From Thalassolituus sp. UBA674 (GTDB lineage Bacteria > Pseudomonadota > Gammaproteobacteria > Pseudomonadales > Oceanobacteraceae), in assembly GCA_002298335.1 (NCBI GenBank), contig DBNK01000004.1, forward strand, positions 151,724-215,723: a stretch of DNA of 64,000 nt, in the 5' to 3' direction. Under the pieces are notes generated by a model. That model was not told the origin of the DNA. It saw only the letters and a program-made list of their open reading frames with translations, and did not search any database. Shown piece after piece: positions 35,995 through 45,719 of the stretch (within the stretch, counting starts at the first letter, position 1; the number at the start of each line of letters is the position of its first letter). The position numbers and the translations under genes are program-made.

Positions 35995-36561
35995 TCAGGC
36001 CTTTTTGGTGTAAGCCGCAATAATCACAATACGCGAGCCATTCACCTTACCTTCGATGTGCAGCGGGTTATCCGACAGCGAGATGCCACGCACCATAGTG
36101 CCGCGCTTGGCGGTAAAGCCCGCGCCCTTCACTTCCAGATCTTTGATGATGGTGACGTTATCACCGGCGGCCAGTGGCGCGCCGTTGCTGTCGAGGGTCG
36201 GTTCACGCTGTTCTGCAGCGATGGAGGTCTCAGCCCACTTGCGGGTGTCATCGTCGAGGTACAGCATATCCAGCGCATCCTGCGCCCAGGATTCACTGTT
36301 GAGACGGTTCAGCATACGGAAGGCCATCACCTGCACCGCAGGCACCTGACTCCACATGCTGTCAGTCAGGCAGCGCCAGTGATTCACATCCAGCTCGCCA
36401 GACGCGATCTGAGATGCACAGACAGAGCACACCAGAATACTGTTATCGGCACTGGCCACCGCGCTTTCCGGTGGTACCTGATACGCCGTCAGGCCGTCTT
36501 TACCGGTGCAGAGTTCGCACTGTTCACCGCTGCGCTCACGTAATGTCTGTTCGACTGACAT
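35995..36561 (-). CDS. PhnA/YjdM family zinc-ribbon protein
   Basis: 188 aa. N-terminal zinc ribbon with CELC (15-18) and CSVC, then the family domain (LAAGDNVTIIKDLEVKGAGFTAKRGTMVRGISLSDNPLHIEGKVNGSRIV). Named PhnA historically for phosphonate loci, but the phosphonoacetate hydrolase activity belongs to a different protein; the role of this family is unclear. Usual short homologues are about 110 aa; this one carries an extra ~75-residue central region. Confidence 0.86.
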   Translation of the reverse strand: MSVEQTLRERSGEQCELCTGKDGLTAYQVPPESAVASADNSILVCSVCASQIASGELDVNHWRCLTDSMWSQVPAVQVMAFRMLNRLNSESWAQDALDMLYLDDDTRKWAETSIAAEQREPTLDSNGAPLAAGDNVTIIKDLEVKGAGFTAKRGTMVRGISLSDNPLHIEGKVNGSRIVIIAAYTKKA

Positions 36562-36646
36562 GAAGATTACCCCTTAAAAAAGTGGGGCATTATGCCTGAA
36601 GTGCGGAGCAAGAGCATCCGCACGTCAGAGAACAGCAGGCCGCTGA

Positions 36647-37810
36647 TCATATACAGATGGTTTTCAGCGGCGGGAAGCCGTTGAATTCAATCGCACTGTA
36701 GGTGGTGGTGTAAGCACCGGTAGTGAACCAGTACAGACGGTCACCAGAGGCCAGGCTCAGTGGCAGTTCATACTTGTACTGTTCGTACAGGATATCGGCT
36801 GAGTCACAGGTCGGACCGGCAATGATCACTTCTTCAGTCTCACCAGATTTCTCGACGTACAGCGGGTATTTGATCGCCTCGTCGGTGGTTTCGACAAAAC
36901 CGCCGAATTTGCCGATATCAGTGAACACCCAGCGGTCCAGACCGGTACGGTTTTTACGGCTCACCATAATCACTTCGCTGACCAGTACACCGGAGTCACC
37001 GGCCAGAGAACGGCCCGGCTCCAGAATGATTTCCGGCAGATCATCACCGAAGTCATCCTTCAGGAAGCGGGTGATCTCTTCCGCGTAAGTTTCCAGCGGG
37101 TTGGTACGGCTGATGTAGTTGGCCGGGAAACCACCGCCCAGGTTGCACATCTTCAGTTCGATATCGTGCTCTTCTTTCAGACGCTCGAAAATCCACTTCA
37201 CTTTGGCAATCGCGGAGTCCCAGGCGCCGATATCACGTTGCTGCGAACCGACATGGAACGAAATGCCATAAGGCTGCAGGCCGAGTTCACGCGCCAGCAC
37301 ACACAGCTCCAGTGCCATATCGACATGGCAGCCGAATTTACGCGACAGCGGCCAGTCGGCGGTCTGCGAACCTTCGGTCAGAATACGCACGAATACGCGC
37401 GAACCCGGTGCGTTTTCAGCGATGCGGCGCATATCGTCTTCAGAGTCAGACGCATACAGACGCACACCTTTCTCGTAAAAGTACTGAATATCACGCGCTT
37501 TCTTGATGGTGTTGCCGTAACTGAAACGGTCTGCCGTCACACCCAGAGCCATCACTTTATCCAGCTCATAGCGCGAGGCCACGTCAAAGTTACAGCCGCG
37601 GTCACGCAGAATCGACAGCACTTCAGGCTCAGGGTTGGCCTTAACCGCGTAGTAAGTTTTGGCGTAAGGGAAGCACTCAATCAGGTGATCCAGCTGACGA
37701 CTGAAGGTCTTGGTGTCGACGATGAGCACAGGGGTCTCCTGCTGGTCAGCGGCGGCTTTGATACGGGCGAAGGTCTCTGTATCGAGGTAGTCTTCAGGTT
37801 GTGTCAGCAT
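36647..37810 (-). CDS. speC: Ornithine/lysine decarboxylase, PLP fold-type III
   Basis: 387 aa from ATG 37810, preceded by GGAG at six bases; this is the length of the Pseudomonas SpeC-type enzyme. PLP lysine K57 in YYAVKANPEP; glycine-rich phosphate loop NLGGGFPANY, EPGRSLAG, and the catalytic Cys in GPTCDSADILYEQ. It makes putrescine (or cadaverine) for polyamine synthesis. Eukaryotic-type ODC fold, unrelated to the large E. coli SpeC. Separated by 241 bp from the divergent ABC exporter. Confidence 0.92.
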   Translation of the reverse strand: MLTQPEDYLDTETFARIKAAADQQETPVLIVDTKTFSRQLDHLIECFPYAKTYYAVKANPEPEVLSILRDRGCNFDVASRYELDKVMALGVTADRFSYGNTIKKARDIQYFYEKGVRLYASDSEDDMRRIAENAPGSRVFVRILTEGSQTADWPLSRKFGCHVDMALELCVLARELGLQPYGISFHVGSQQRDIGAWDSAIAKVKWIFERLKEEHDIELKMCNLGGGFPANYISRTNPLETYAEEITRFLKDDFGDDLPEIILEPGRSLAGDSGVLVSEVIMVSRKNRTGLDRWVFTDIGKFGGFVETTDEAIKYPLYVEKSGETEEVIIAGPTCDSADILYEQYKYELPLSLASGDRLYWFTTGAYTTTYSAIEFNGFPPLKTICI

Positions 37811-38051
37811 CGGGATCTCCAAAAATTGACTCAGCCCGGTATGGGCTTAAGAAGTTGCGGAATATAAGCATATTGCGGCGGATGTACAGTGAATTTATCG
37901 CTTATTTTTACGATTTTTCCAGCGACCGCTGTCTTTGTCATAAACACTGGCGCAAAAGACCGTTCAATGACTGACAGTGAGGGGGAAATTCAGCTAAGGT
38001 TCCGCCTCTGACTACGATTTATTTGTCCTACTTTACCACCGGACCGGAACC

Positions 38052-39893
38052 ATGCTGACCTTCTTTGAGAGACTCATCAAAGCCTATCCGGTTGAGCCTC
38101 CACAACAACCCCCGGCCACCCTGTACGCCTTTATCCGCCACTACACCCGCGGTATGGAAAAGCCACTGCTGTTTATGTCGGCGCTTGGCGCACTGCTGGC
38201 GGTGATGGAAGTCAGCCTGTTCGGATTTATGGGCAATCTGGTGGATCTGCTGAACGCTCATACCCCAGATACCCTGTTTGATGAGAAAGGCCTTGAGCTG
38301 CTGGGCATGTCACTGCTGGTGCTGATCGGCATGCCACTGTTTTCCTTTCTGCACGCTGCCATCATTCATCAGACGCTGATGAGCAATTACCCGATGCGCA
38401 TCCGCTGGCAGTCGCACCGTTATCTGCTTGGTCAGAGCATTGGTTTTTACCAGAACGATTTTGCCGGACGTATCGCCACGAAGGTAATGCAGTCATCACT
38501 GGCGGTGCGCGATACCGTCATCAAGCTGATGGATGTGATGGTCTACATCCTGGTGTATTTCACTTCCGTACTGGCGTTGATGGCGACCAACGATATCCGC
38601 CTGATGATTCCTATGGTGATCTGGCTGGTCGCCTACATCGGCATCATGGTGTCGATGGTGCCTAAGCTGAAGAAGATATCCACCGATCAGGCCGATGCCC
38701 GCAGCACCATGACCGGGCGTATCGTCGACAGCTACACCAACATTCAGACGGTAAAGCTGTTCTCACACACTGCCCGTGAGACCGAATACGCGCAGGAAAG
38801 CATGGACGGCTTTCTGCAGACGGTGTACCGCCAGATGCGACTGGTCACCGCGCTCAGCGTTTCCGTACAGGGGATTAACTATCTGCTGGCGTTCGGCATC
38901 GCCGCGGTCTCTGTCTACCTCTGGTCACAGAACAGCATCACGGTGGGTGCCATCGCGCTCTCCGTGGCGCTGGCGCTGCGCCTTAATGGCATGGCGCAGT
39001 GGATCATGTGGGAGGTGGGCGCCCTGTTTGAAAACCTCGGCACCGCCGCCGATGGTATGAGCACCCTGGCCAAACCACGTGACGTGCAGGATAAACCCGG
39101 TGCTAAACCGCTGCTGCCATCCGGTGGGCATATCCAGTTGGAAGACGTCACCTTCTCTTATCAGGGCAAGGACGATGAACAGGTCACCGTGTTTGATCAC
39201 CTCAACCTCGACATCCGCCCCGGCGAGAAGATCGGTCTGGTGGGTCGTTCCGGTGCCGGTAAATCCACACTGGTGAATCTGCTGCTGCGCATGTACGACA
39301 TCAAAGGTGGGCATATCCGCATCGACGGTCAGGACATCAGTGACGTGCAGCAGGAAACCCTACGCGCCGCCATCGGTATGGTGACTCAGGACACCTCGCT
39401 GCTGCACCGCAGTGTGCGTGACAACATTCTCTACGGCCGCCCGGATGCCAGCCCTGAAATGGCCGAAGATGCCGCCCGCCGTGCCGAAGCGCATGAGTTT
39501 ATTCAGGGCCTGAGCGACCCCAAAGGCAATACAGGGTATGACGCGGAAGTGGGTGAGCGTGGAGTGAAACTCTCTGGTGGCCAGCGCCAGCGCATTGCCA
39601 TTGCCCGGGTGCTGTTAAAGGATGCGCCGATCCTGATTCTGGACGAGGCTACCTCGGCGCTCGACTCTGAAGCCGAAGCCGCGATTCAGGCCGGCCTGGA
39701 TCTCCTGATGGAAAATAAAACCGTGATCGCCATCGCTCACCGCCTTTCTACCATCGCGGCGATGGATCGACTGATCGTGCTCGATAAGGGCCGTATTGCC
39801 GAAATGGGGACTCATCAGGAACTGCTCGAAAAAGACGGAATCTACGCTCACCTCTGGGCTCACCAGACCGGCGGGTTTATTGGCGACGACTGA
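38052..39893 (+). CDS. ABC exporter, fused permease-ATPase (multidrug/lipid type)
   Basis: 613 aa. Six transmembrane helices (about 35-330), then an ATPase domain: Walker A GRSGAGKSTL (near 397), signature LSGGQRQRIAIARVL, Walker B ILILDEATSALD and the H-loop AHRLST. A half-transporter acting as a homodimer in the inner membrane. Resembles MsbA-class exporters, but substrate cannot be told. Upstream of the second TonB-dependent receptor, 160 bp apart, probably independent. Confidence 0.9.
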   Translation: MLTFFERLIKAYPVEPPQQPPATLYAFIRHYTRGMEKPLLFMSALGALLAVMEVSLFGFMGNLVDLLNAHTPDTLFDEKGLELLGMSLLVLIGMPLFSFLHAAIIHQTLMSNYPMRIRWQSHRYLLGQSIGFYQNDFAGRIATKVMQSSLAVRDTVIKLMDVMVYILVYFTSVLALMATNDIRLMIPMVIWLVAYIGIMVSMVPKLKKISTDQADARSTMTGRIVDSYTNIQTVKLFSHTARETEYAQESMDGFLQTVYRQMRLVTALSVSVQGINYLLAFGIAAVSVYLWSQNSITVGAIALSVALALRLNGMAQWIMWEVGALFENLGTAADGMSTLAKPRDVQDKPGAKPLLPSGGHIQLEDVTFSYQGKDDEQVTVFDHLNLDIRPGEKIGLVGRSGAGKSTLVNLLLRMYDIKGGHIRIDGQDISDVQQETLRAAIGMVTQDTSLLHRSVRDNILYGRPDASPEMAEDAARRAEAHEFIQGLSDPKGNTGYDAEVGERGVKLSGGQRQRIAIARVLLKDAPILILDEATSALDSEAEAAIQAGLDLLMENKTVIAIAHRLSTIAAMDRLIVLDKGRIAEMGTHQELLEKDGIYAHLWAHQTGGFIGDD

Positions 39894-39912
39894 ACGGGCT
39901 CCTTCAAGGGCC

Positions 39913-39930
39913 CTGTCACAGATCAGTCTT
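39913..39930 (+). promoter_or_regulatory. Weak PhoB-box-like sequence upstream of the second receptor
   Basis: CTGTCACAGATCAGTCTT: heptamers CTGTCAC and CAGTCTT 11 bp apart, 11 of 14 matches to the repeat consensus. Unlike the other three boxes, no good -10 lies 10 bases downstream, so the call is tentative. Confidence 0.3.
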
Positions 39931-40053
39931 TTTTCTTAAAAAAAACCTTCATAAAAACAACAAGTTACTGACACACTCCGCATCAATCATACCGCCCCAG
40001 TCCGTCTGTGACGGACTCATAAACACAACAGCATACCGTTTTTGGGGAATCGT

Positions 40054-42300
40054 ATGAGAACGCGAGTATTCCGTCTGACCGCTCTGGCGGCAGCCATCCT
40101 GACGCCGTCCGCTATGGCGGCTGAAACAGAATCAGAAAATGTTACCGAAGAAGTGATTGCCGTCGGCCAGCCCATCGCACAGGCCAATAACGTCACCAGC
40201 GACAGCATGAAAGACCAGCAGTCTTCACTGTCCAGTGTTCTGGGCACCGTCGATAACCTGCCGGGCATTTCGATTTCTGAAGGTGATACCTTTGGCTCCG
40301 ATGACTGGTCTACCACCATCAGCATGCGTGGTTACAGCATCAACCTGAACGAGCAGCAGCTGGGTATTACCGTCGACGGTATCCCGAACGGGGGTTCTAA
40401 CTACGGTGGTGGTACTAAAGCCAACCGTCTGCTGGATGCCGAGAACATGCAGGGCATCGAGGTTTATCAGGGTGCCGGTGCTATTTCTTCAGCCTCTCTG
40501 GATGCCCTGGGCGGTGTATTCAACTTTGTATCCAACGACCCGATGCGCGAGCAGAACATCCGTGTTGCGATGACCAACGGCGACTACAATGCCCGTCGCT
40601 ATTTTGTCCGCGCCGACAGTGCTGAGCTGCTGAACAATACCTATGGCTACGTATCTCTGTCGAACTCCTACAACAGCCGCTGGATCGGCGAAGGTTCCAA
40701 CGGTTACACCACCCGCCAGCATATGGAAGCCAAAGTGGTTTCTGAGCAGACCGATATGAACATCACAGGTCGTATAGTCTGGGACAACTCACATGAAGAT
40801 AACTATAACGGTGTCTCCATCAATCAGTTTAAAGCCAACCCGGACTGGGACCGGCTGACCTGGCAGTGGACCGGTGATCCGGCCCTGGATCAGAACTACG
40901 CCGAAGCCTGGTCTACCCTGCGTAAAAACCTGATGGCCTATGCCGAGGTTGAATTCTTTGCCGCAGATAACGTCACCCTGACAGTCAAGCCTTACTACCA
41001 CTGGATGAAAGGTCGTGGCGACTGGCTGCCACCTTACCTGGTCGAAACCACAGATAAGTTCGGTGGTAGTTACGTCGACCGTTACACCTATGTGGATGAC
41101 GCCGGTGAGCCGGTAACCGACGGCAGTTGTTCGGGGGCCGCCAGCGCAGGTTGTATGCCGGTATCCTCTTACCGTCATACCCACTATGACAAAGAGCGTT
41201 TTGGCTTCCTGGCGGACGGTGAAATCGCGCTCAATGACACCAACACTCTGGAGATCGGTCTCTGGTACGAAGACAGCCACCGCCCGGAAAGCCGTGACTG
41301 GCACGAAGTAATTGATGCCCGCGTGTATCACTACTACGACTTCAACCCTTACTGGATTCAGTACCGCAACACCTTCGATACCACGACCTTTATGCCTTAC
41401 ATTCAGGACACCCTGTCCCTGGGTGATCTGGAACTGACCCTGGGTCTGAAGAAATACTTCGTAGAAATGGAATACACCAACGAATTCACCGGTGACACTC
41501 TGTCCACCGACAGTGATTCTGACGTGCTGCCACAAGCCGGTTTTGTTTACGGACTGACTCCGGAACTGGAAGTACATGGCAGCTACGCTGAGAACTTCGC
41601 TGCGTTCCGCGATGAAATGCTGACCGGCAGTGAAGAGTCTATCCGCGATGTTGAGCCAGAAAAATCCACCAACATCGACCTGGGTCTGCGCTACAACACT
41701 CAGGATACGCAAGCGACTCTGGCACTCTATAACGTGGAATTCAGCAACCGCATCACCTACGTATCCGGTGCTGCTGCTGAAGGCATCGATTACCTGAACG
41801 AAGCCAGCGGTGCTTACATCAACGTGGGTGGTATCGACTCTTACGGTGTTGAAGCCAGCGTTCGTCAGTACATCACAAATAACTTCGATATCTATGCTGC
41901 CTACACCTATAACAACTCTGAGTACAACAAAGACGTTGATACCGACGGTGACGGCACACTGGACATCGAAGAAGGCAACAAAGTCGCTGCATCGGTTGAA
42001 AACCTGGCAGTGCTAAGCCTGAACTACAACAACGGTCTTTACCACTCGTCTCTGAGCACTAAGTACACCGGTGGCCGTTATGGTGACTTCGCCAACAACG
42101 ACCGTCTGTACAGCTATGCGGTGGTCGACTTCAACCTGGGTTATGCCAAGTCTGTTGATGGTGGCCTGTTCAAGCGTGCGGCGATTGATCTGGTGATCAA
42201 TAACCTGCTGGACGAGCGTTACCTCGGCGGCGGCGTTGAAGGTTACTACTTCATCGGCGCAGGTCGTACGGCCACTGCCACTCTGGCGCTGGATTTCTGA
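40054..42300 (+). CDS. TonB-dependent receptor (second locus)
   Basis: 748 aa from ATG 40054, after GGGGAATCGT. Signal peptide (MRTRVFRLTALAAAILTPSAMA), a TonB-box-like stretch (TEEVIAVG), plug domain (SSVLGTVDNLPGISISEGDTFG ... SMRGYSINLNEQQLGITVDGIPNGG) and a barrel ending ATATLALDF. The ligand is unknown. It is followed by a terminator and then two putative phosphatase genes on the same strand, so a phosphorylated substrate is a reasonable guess. Confidence 0.92.
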   Translation: MRTRVFRLTALAAAILTPSAMAAETESENVTEEVIAVGQPIAQANNVTSDSMKDQQSSLSSVLGTVDNLPGISISEGDTFGSDDWSTTISMRGYSINLNEQQLGITVDGIPNGGSNYGGGTKANRLLDAENMQGIEVYQGAGAISSASLDALGGVFNFVSNDPMREQNIRVAMTNGDYNARRYFVRADSAELLNNTYGYVSLSNSYNSRWIGEGSNGYTTRQHMEAKVVSEQTDMNITGRIVWDNSHEDNYNGVSINQFKANPDWDRLTWQWTGDPALDQNYAEAWSTLRKNLMAYAEVEFFAADNVTLTVKPYYHWMKGRGDWLPPYLVETTDKFGGSYVDRYTYVDDAGEPVTDGSCSGAASAGCMPVSSYRHTHYDKERFGFLADGEIALNDTNTLEIGLWYEDSHRPESRDWHEVIDARVYHYYDFNPYWIQYRNTFDTTTFMPYIQDTLSLGDLELTLGLKKYFVEMEYTNEFTGDTLSTDSDSDVLPQAGFVYGLTPELEVHGSYAENFAAFRDEMLTGSEESIRDVEPEKSTNIDLGLRYNTQDTQATLALYNVEFSNRITYVSGAAAEGIDYLNEASGAYINVGGIDSYGVEASVRQYITNNFDIYAAYTYNNSEYNKDVDTDGDGTLDIEEGNKVAASVENLAVLSLNYNNGLYHSSLSTKYTGGRYGDFANNDRLYSYAVVDFNLGYAKSVDGGLFKRAAIDLVINNLLDERYLGGGVEGYYFIGAGRTATATLALDF

Positions 42301-42319
42301 TCCGTACCTGAGACTGCAA

Positions 42320-42345
42320 GGGCACCCATCGTGGTGCCCTTTTTT
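42320..42345 (+). terminator. Intrinsic terminator after the second receptor gene
   Basis: GGGCACC / GGTGCCC with a 6-base loop followed by six T, 20 bp after the stop codon. Confidence 0.92.
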
Positions 42346-42385
42346 GATACTTCCTTTTTATCGTTTTTCTATGAGGTAAAAACCC

Positions 42386-43507
42386 ATGAAAAAGATCAGC
42401 CTGATGGTTTTACTTCTGCTCAGCCAAACGACCCTGGCAGCAGAAAATCTGATCATTCTTTCTCTGGATGGCCTGCGCTGGCAGGAGGTGTTTCAGGGGG
42501 CGGACAGGCAGCTCATTGACGACGAGCGCTACTCTGAAGACAGCCAAGCTCTTGCCAGCGAATTCTGGCGCGAAGACGTAAAAGAGCGTCGCGAAACCTT
42601 GATGCCCTTTTTCTGGGACACGTTGGCCACCCAGGGTGTCTTTATCGGAGACCGCAGCCGGAACAGCCGTATGCGGGTGTCCAACCCCTGGTACTTCTCA
42701 TACCCGGGCTACAACGAACTCTTAACCGGCAAAGCTGATCCTGAGATTAACTCCAATAAAAAAGTCCCGAACAACAACATCACCTTTCTGGAATGGCTGA
42801 ACCACAAACCGGACTACGCAGGAAAAGTAGCTGCGTTTGGTAGCTGGGATGTCTTCCCTTACATCATCAACACTGAGCGCACCAGCGTACCAGTAAACGC
42901 CGGATTTATGGACGCCACGGGAAAACCCCTCTCTATGAAAGAAGCCTACCTGAATGAGCTGCAGGCTCAGACGCCAAGCCCCTGGGCGACCGTCCGGCTG
43001 GATGTTTTCACCTTTAACTTTGCGCTGGAATATCTGAAGCGTGAGCAACCTCGGGTGGTGTATATCAGCCTTGGAGAAACGGACGATTTTGCCCACGACG
43101 GTGAATACGATCAGTACCTGCGTGCAGCGCATCGCAGTGACGCCATGATCCGCCAGTTATGGGACTTTCTGCAGAGTCATGACGCCTATCGCAATAACAC
43201 CAACCTGTTGCTGACCTCTGATCATGGTCGCGGCAAAACGCCGGAAGACTGGCAACATCACGCCTCGGCTGAAGCCGTCAAAACCTACATGGAAGCACTG
43301 GGAGAGACCTTCCCGAACGGTATTGAGGGCTCAGAAACCACCTGGTTTGCAGCCATTGGCCCGGACATTAAACCTCTGGGTAATTTTACCCCTGAGCAGG
43401 AGATCACACTGAGTCAGGTACTGCCAACCGCACTGACCACCTTGGACGAAACACCGAAGTCTATGAATCCGGATATGGACACGGCCATTACTGAGGTACT
43501 CCGCTGA
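42386..43507 (+). CDS. Exported alkaline-phosphatase-superfamily phosphodiesterase/phosphatase
   Basis: 373 aa with a signal peptide (MKKISLMVLLLLSQTTLA). Metal-ligand Asp in LSLDGLRW (D28), a probable nucleophile Ser105 in WYFSYPGYNELLTG (aligned with the TFPNHYSLVTG of nucleotide pyrophosphatases), and further metal sites in GETDDFAHDGEY and LLTSDHGRG. The fold is clear; whether it acts on mono- or diesters is not. Starts 41 bp after the receptor terminator, so it may need its own promoter. Confidence 0.82.
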   Translation: MKKISLMVLLLLSQTTLAAENLIILSLDGLRWQEVFQGADRQLIDDERYSEDSQALASEFWREDVKERRETLMPFFWDTLATQGVFIGDRSRNSRMRVSNPWYFSYPGYNELLTGKADPEINSNKKVPNNNITFLEWLNHKPDYAGKVAAFGSWDVFPYIINTERTSVPVNAGFMDATGKPLSMKEAYLNELQAQTPSPWATVRLDVFTFNFALEYLKREQPRVVYISLGETDDFAHDGEYDQYLRAAHRSDAMIRQLWDFLQSHDAYRNNTNLLLTSDHGRGKTPEDWQHHASAEAVKTYMEALGETFPNGIEGSETTWFAAIGPDIKPLGNFTPEQEITLSQVLPTALTTLDETPKSMNPDMDTAITEVLR

Positions 43508-43808
43508 AGCAGGCCAGCTCTGATTTGCTCAGAACAAACAGCCTCTCTCTATGGAATAAGAAAAGACCTCCTGAGTCCTGACGAAGGGGGTCATTTACGG
43601 TCATGCAATGAGTGTAACTACCTTTATAACCACCCGCCTCATATTCTCCTACTTGTCCACTAAATTCTTTGAAAATCAATGAATTGGCAACAAAGCCGCC
43701 AAACTTCTGACCATTTGTGCGCCGATTCACGCCGTTAATCTCTGCCACATTGACTCTTTTGTAACAGCTGCTAACAATGGCCCAAAAAAACCTTTCCGGA
43801 GTTTTTTG
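43508..43808 (+). promoter_or_regulatory. 301-bp spacer with a sigma-70-like promoter for the PhoD-like gene
   Basis: TTGACT (43750-43755), 17-base spacer, AACAAT (43773-43778), 31 bp before the downstream ATG. The remainder of the spacer contains no gene or repeat that I can support, and no PhoB box with correct geometry. Confidence 0.55.
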
Positions 43809-44828
43809 ATGTTCCGCCCGCTTTATTTCTCTCTGTTGCTTCTGGCCACCGCCGGGGCACAGGCTGACACCACCCGTATCGCCTTTGGTTCCTGCATTCA
43901 TCAGGACAAACCCGCACCGATTCTCGACGCCGTTGTCGCCCGTCAACCCGACGCCTTTGTTCTGCTGGGGGATAATGTGTACGGCGACACCACCGACATG
44001 AAAGAACTGCAGCGCAAATATCAGAAGCTCGGAGCAAAACCCGGTTATCAGGCGCTGAAGAAGGCAGCTCCGGTCTACGCCATCTGGGATGACCATGATT
44101 ACGGCCAGAACGATGCCGGTAAAGAATATCCGCAGAAAGCTGCGTCAAAGCGCATCATGCTGGACTTCTTTGAAGAGCCCACTGACAGTCCTCGTCGCAG
44201 TCGCAATGATGGCAACTACGCCAGTTACTGGATTGAGGATAACGGCCACTTTATTCATCTGATCCTGCCGGATCTGCGCTGGAACCGCGACGCACTGTCT
44301 AAAGAAAGTACCGACGACCTGATTCCGGGTCTGAAGCCTGCCAACTCTGGCCCGTACGCGGCGACGCAGGGGCGGACTATGTTGGGCGAGACTCAGTGGC
44401 AGTGGCTGGAGCAGGAACTCCTGAAACCCGCTGACCTGACCATCATTGGCTCCAGCATTCAGTTGTTGCCTGAATTTACTGGCTGGGAATCCTGGGCCAA
44501 CTTTCCGGATGACCGTTCACGCCTGATTCAGTTTATTGAAAACAACAGAATTGCTGATGTGGTGTTTATCAGTGGTGACACCCATTGGGGCGAAGTCAGC
44601 CGCACCTTTGTGAATCACCCTCAGCCGCTGTGGGAAGTCACCAGCTCTGGCCTGACTGAAGAGTGGAAAGAAATCAGCCCTAACCGTCACCGCCTGGGTG
44701 AAGGCTTCAGCCAGGTCAATTTCGGCGAACTGGACATCAACTGGGCTGCCGGTGAAGTCGGCCTGTCACTGTTTGATGTCAGTGGCCAACCGCTTGAGCA
44801 GTACACCATGATCCTTAGCGAACGCTGA
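43809..44828 (+). CDS. PhoD-like alkaline phosphatase / phosphodiesterase, exported
   Basis: 339 aa from ATG 43809. Signal peptide (MFRPLYFSLLLLATAGAQA). Metallophosphatase of the PhoD-like class: IAFGSCIHQ, LLGDNVYGDT, WDDHDYGQND and ISGDTHWGE supply the metal ligands. It would release phosphate or alcohol from phosphodiesters in the periplasm. Last of the receptor-AlkP-PhoD plus-strand set. Whether this enzyme has phospholipase-D-like activity, as Bacillus PhoD does, cannot be judged. Confidence 0.88.
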   Translation: MFRPLYFSLLLLATAGAQADTTRIAFGSCIHQDKPAPILDAVVARQPDAFVLLGDNVYGDTTDMKELQRKYQKLGAKPGYQALKKAAPVYAIWDDHDYGQNDAGKEYPQKAASKRIMLDFFEEPTDSPRRSRNDGNYASYWIEDNGHFIHLILPDLRWNRDALSKESTDDLIPGLKPANSGPYAATQGRTMLGETQWQWLEQELLKPADLTIIGSSIQLLPEFTGWESWANFPDDRSRLIQFIENNRIADVVFISGDTHWGEVSRTFVNHPQPLWEVTSSGLTEEWKEISPNRHRLGEGFSQVNFGELDINWAAGEVGLSLFDVSGQPLEQYTMILSER

Positions 44829-44852
44829 GGATCATACAGAGGAAAGATAAAA

Positions 44853-44870
44853 CCTCAGCGGAAGCTGAGG
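44853..44870. other. Hairpin with GGAA tetraloop between convergent genes
   Basis: CCTCAGC-GGAA-GCTGAGG, a perfect 7-bp stem, in the 60-bp gap between the PhoD-like gene (+) and the crotonase gene (-). The motif GCTGAGG(A)TCATACAGA occurs twice here (44824 and 44864). No T tract; function uncertain, possibly a weak transcription end. Confidence 0.5.
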
Positions 44871-44888
44871 TCATACAGATAGGCGGAC

Positions 44889-45707
44889 TCAGCGGAAACT
44901 GCTGCGGTCCGCAAACGGCGCTGGCTCACTGCCTTTCTTAGCCAGACCATTCTTCATGGCAATGCGCTGATTCTTACGCCCCAGCAGGCGGAACTGCACC
45001 CAACGCTCCCAGCGCAGCGCCTTGTTTGTATCCGCCTTCCAGGTCTTTTTGAACAGATACTTGGTCGCTGCCACGGCATCCGGTGACTTAGTGACCAGCA
45101 ACTCAGCAAGGGCCTGTGCCTCGGCTTTCGGGTCGTCTGCCAGACGACTGATCAGGCCATATTCATAGCCTTCCTGCGCACTGAACTGACGCGCTGTCAT
45201 GGTCAGCTCCTGAGCGATATCGACCCGGGTCAGGCGCGACAGAGTCACCATGCCACTCATGTCTGGTATCAGGCCCCATTTCATTTCCATGATGCACAGG
45301 TTAGCGTCCGGCGTGGCGATGCGGTAATCCGCCGCCAGCGCAATCTGCATACCTCCACCAAAGCAATTACCGTGAATGGCACAGATCACCGGAACCGGCA
45401 GGTCACGCCAGCAATGGGCGATGTCCTGTGCCAGATTCAGTTTTTTCCAAGGCCACTTCAGAAACAGCTTGGCGATTGAGCCCGGTTTCTGGCTCACGGC
45501 TTTGAAATCCAGCCCGGCAGAAAAGGAGTCACCATTGCCACTCAGCACCACCGCGCGTATGGAGCGGTCTTTGCGGATCTGTTTTGCCGTTGCTACCATC
45601 TGCTCAAACATCAGCATATCCAGACCGTTCAGCTTATCTGGCCGGTTCAGGGCGACATAGGCGATGTGGTCGCGGATTTCGCAGGTAACCCGGTTTTCCT
45701 GAGTCAT
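44889..45707 (-). CDS. Enoyl-CoA hydratase/isomerase (crotonase) family protein
   Basis: 272 aa. Oxyanion-hole motifs SAGLDFKA and HGNCFGGGMQIALAADYRI; at the second catalytic position the sequence reads MEMKWGLIPDMSG, where hydratases have a Glu pair. The acid residue at the GLIPD position is preserved, so an isomerase/dienoyl-CoA-type activity is possible. Substrate unknown. It lies 12 bp downstream of the sulfotransferase-like gene and could share its transcript. Confidence 0.88.
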   Translation of the reverse strand: MTQENRVTCEIRDHIAYVALNRPDKLNGLDMLMFEQMVATAKQIRKDRSIRAVVLSGNGDSFSAGLDFKAVSQKPGSIAKLFLKWPWKKLNLAQDIAHCWRDLPVPVICAIHGNCFGGGMQIALAADYRIATPDANLCIMEMKWGLIPDMSGMVTLSRLTRVDIAQELTMTARQFSAQEGYEYGLISRLADDPKAEAQALAELLVTKSPDAVAATKYLFKKTWKADTNKALRWERWVQFRLLGRKNQRIAMKNGLAKKGSEPAPFADRSSFR

Positions 45708-45719
45708 GTTCCTATCCTG

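Noticed and set aside
37930..37960. TTGTCATAAAC, resembling half a PhoB box, in the speC/ABC exporter spacer
   Set aside because: The second heptamer at 11 bp is absent and no -10 follows at the required distance.
40789..41712. A 307-codon open frame antisense to the second TonB-dependent receptor
   Set aside because: Shadow of the receptor gene: no family motif, no ribosome site, and the receptor on the other strand is unambiguous. Similar long antisense frames at 3263-4162 (barA) and 5733-6560 (pdxJ) were dropped for the same reason.
43508..43808. PhoB box upstream of the PhoD-like gene
   Set aside because: TGTAAC near 43760 has no second heptamer at 11 bp; a plain sigma-70-like promoter explains the site better.
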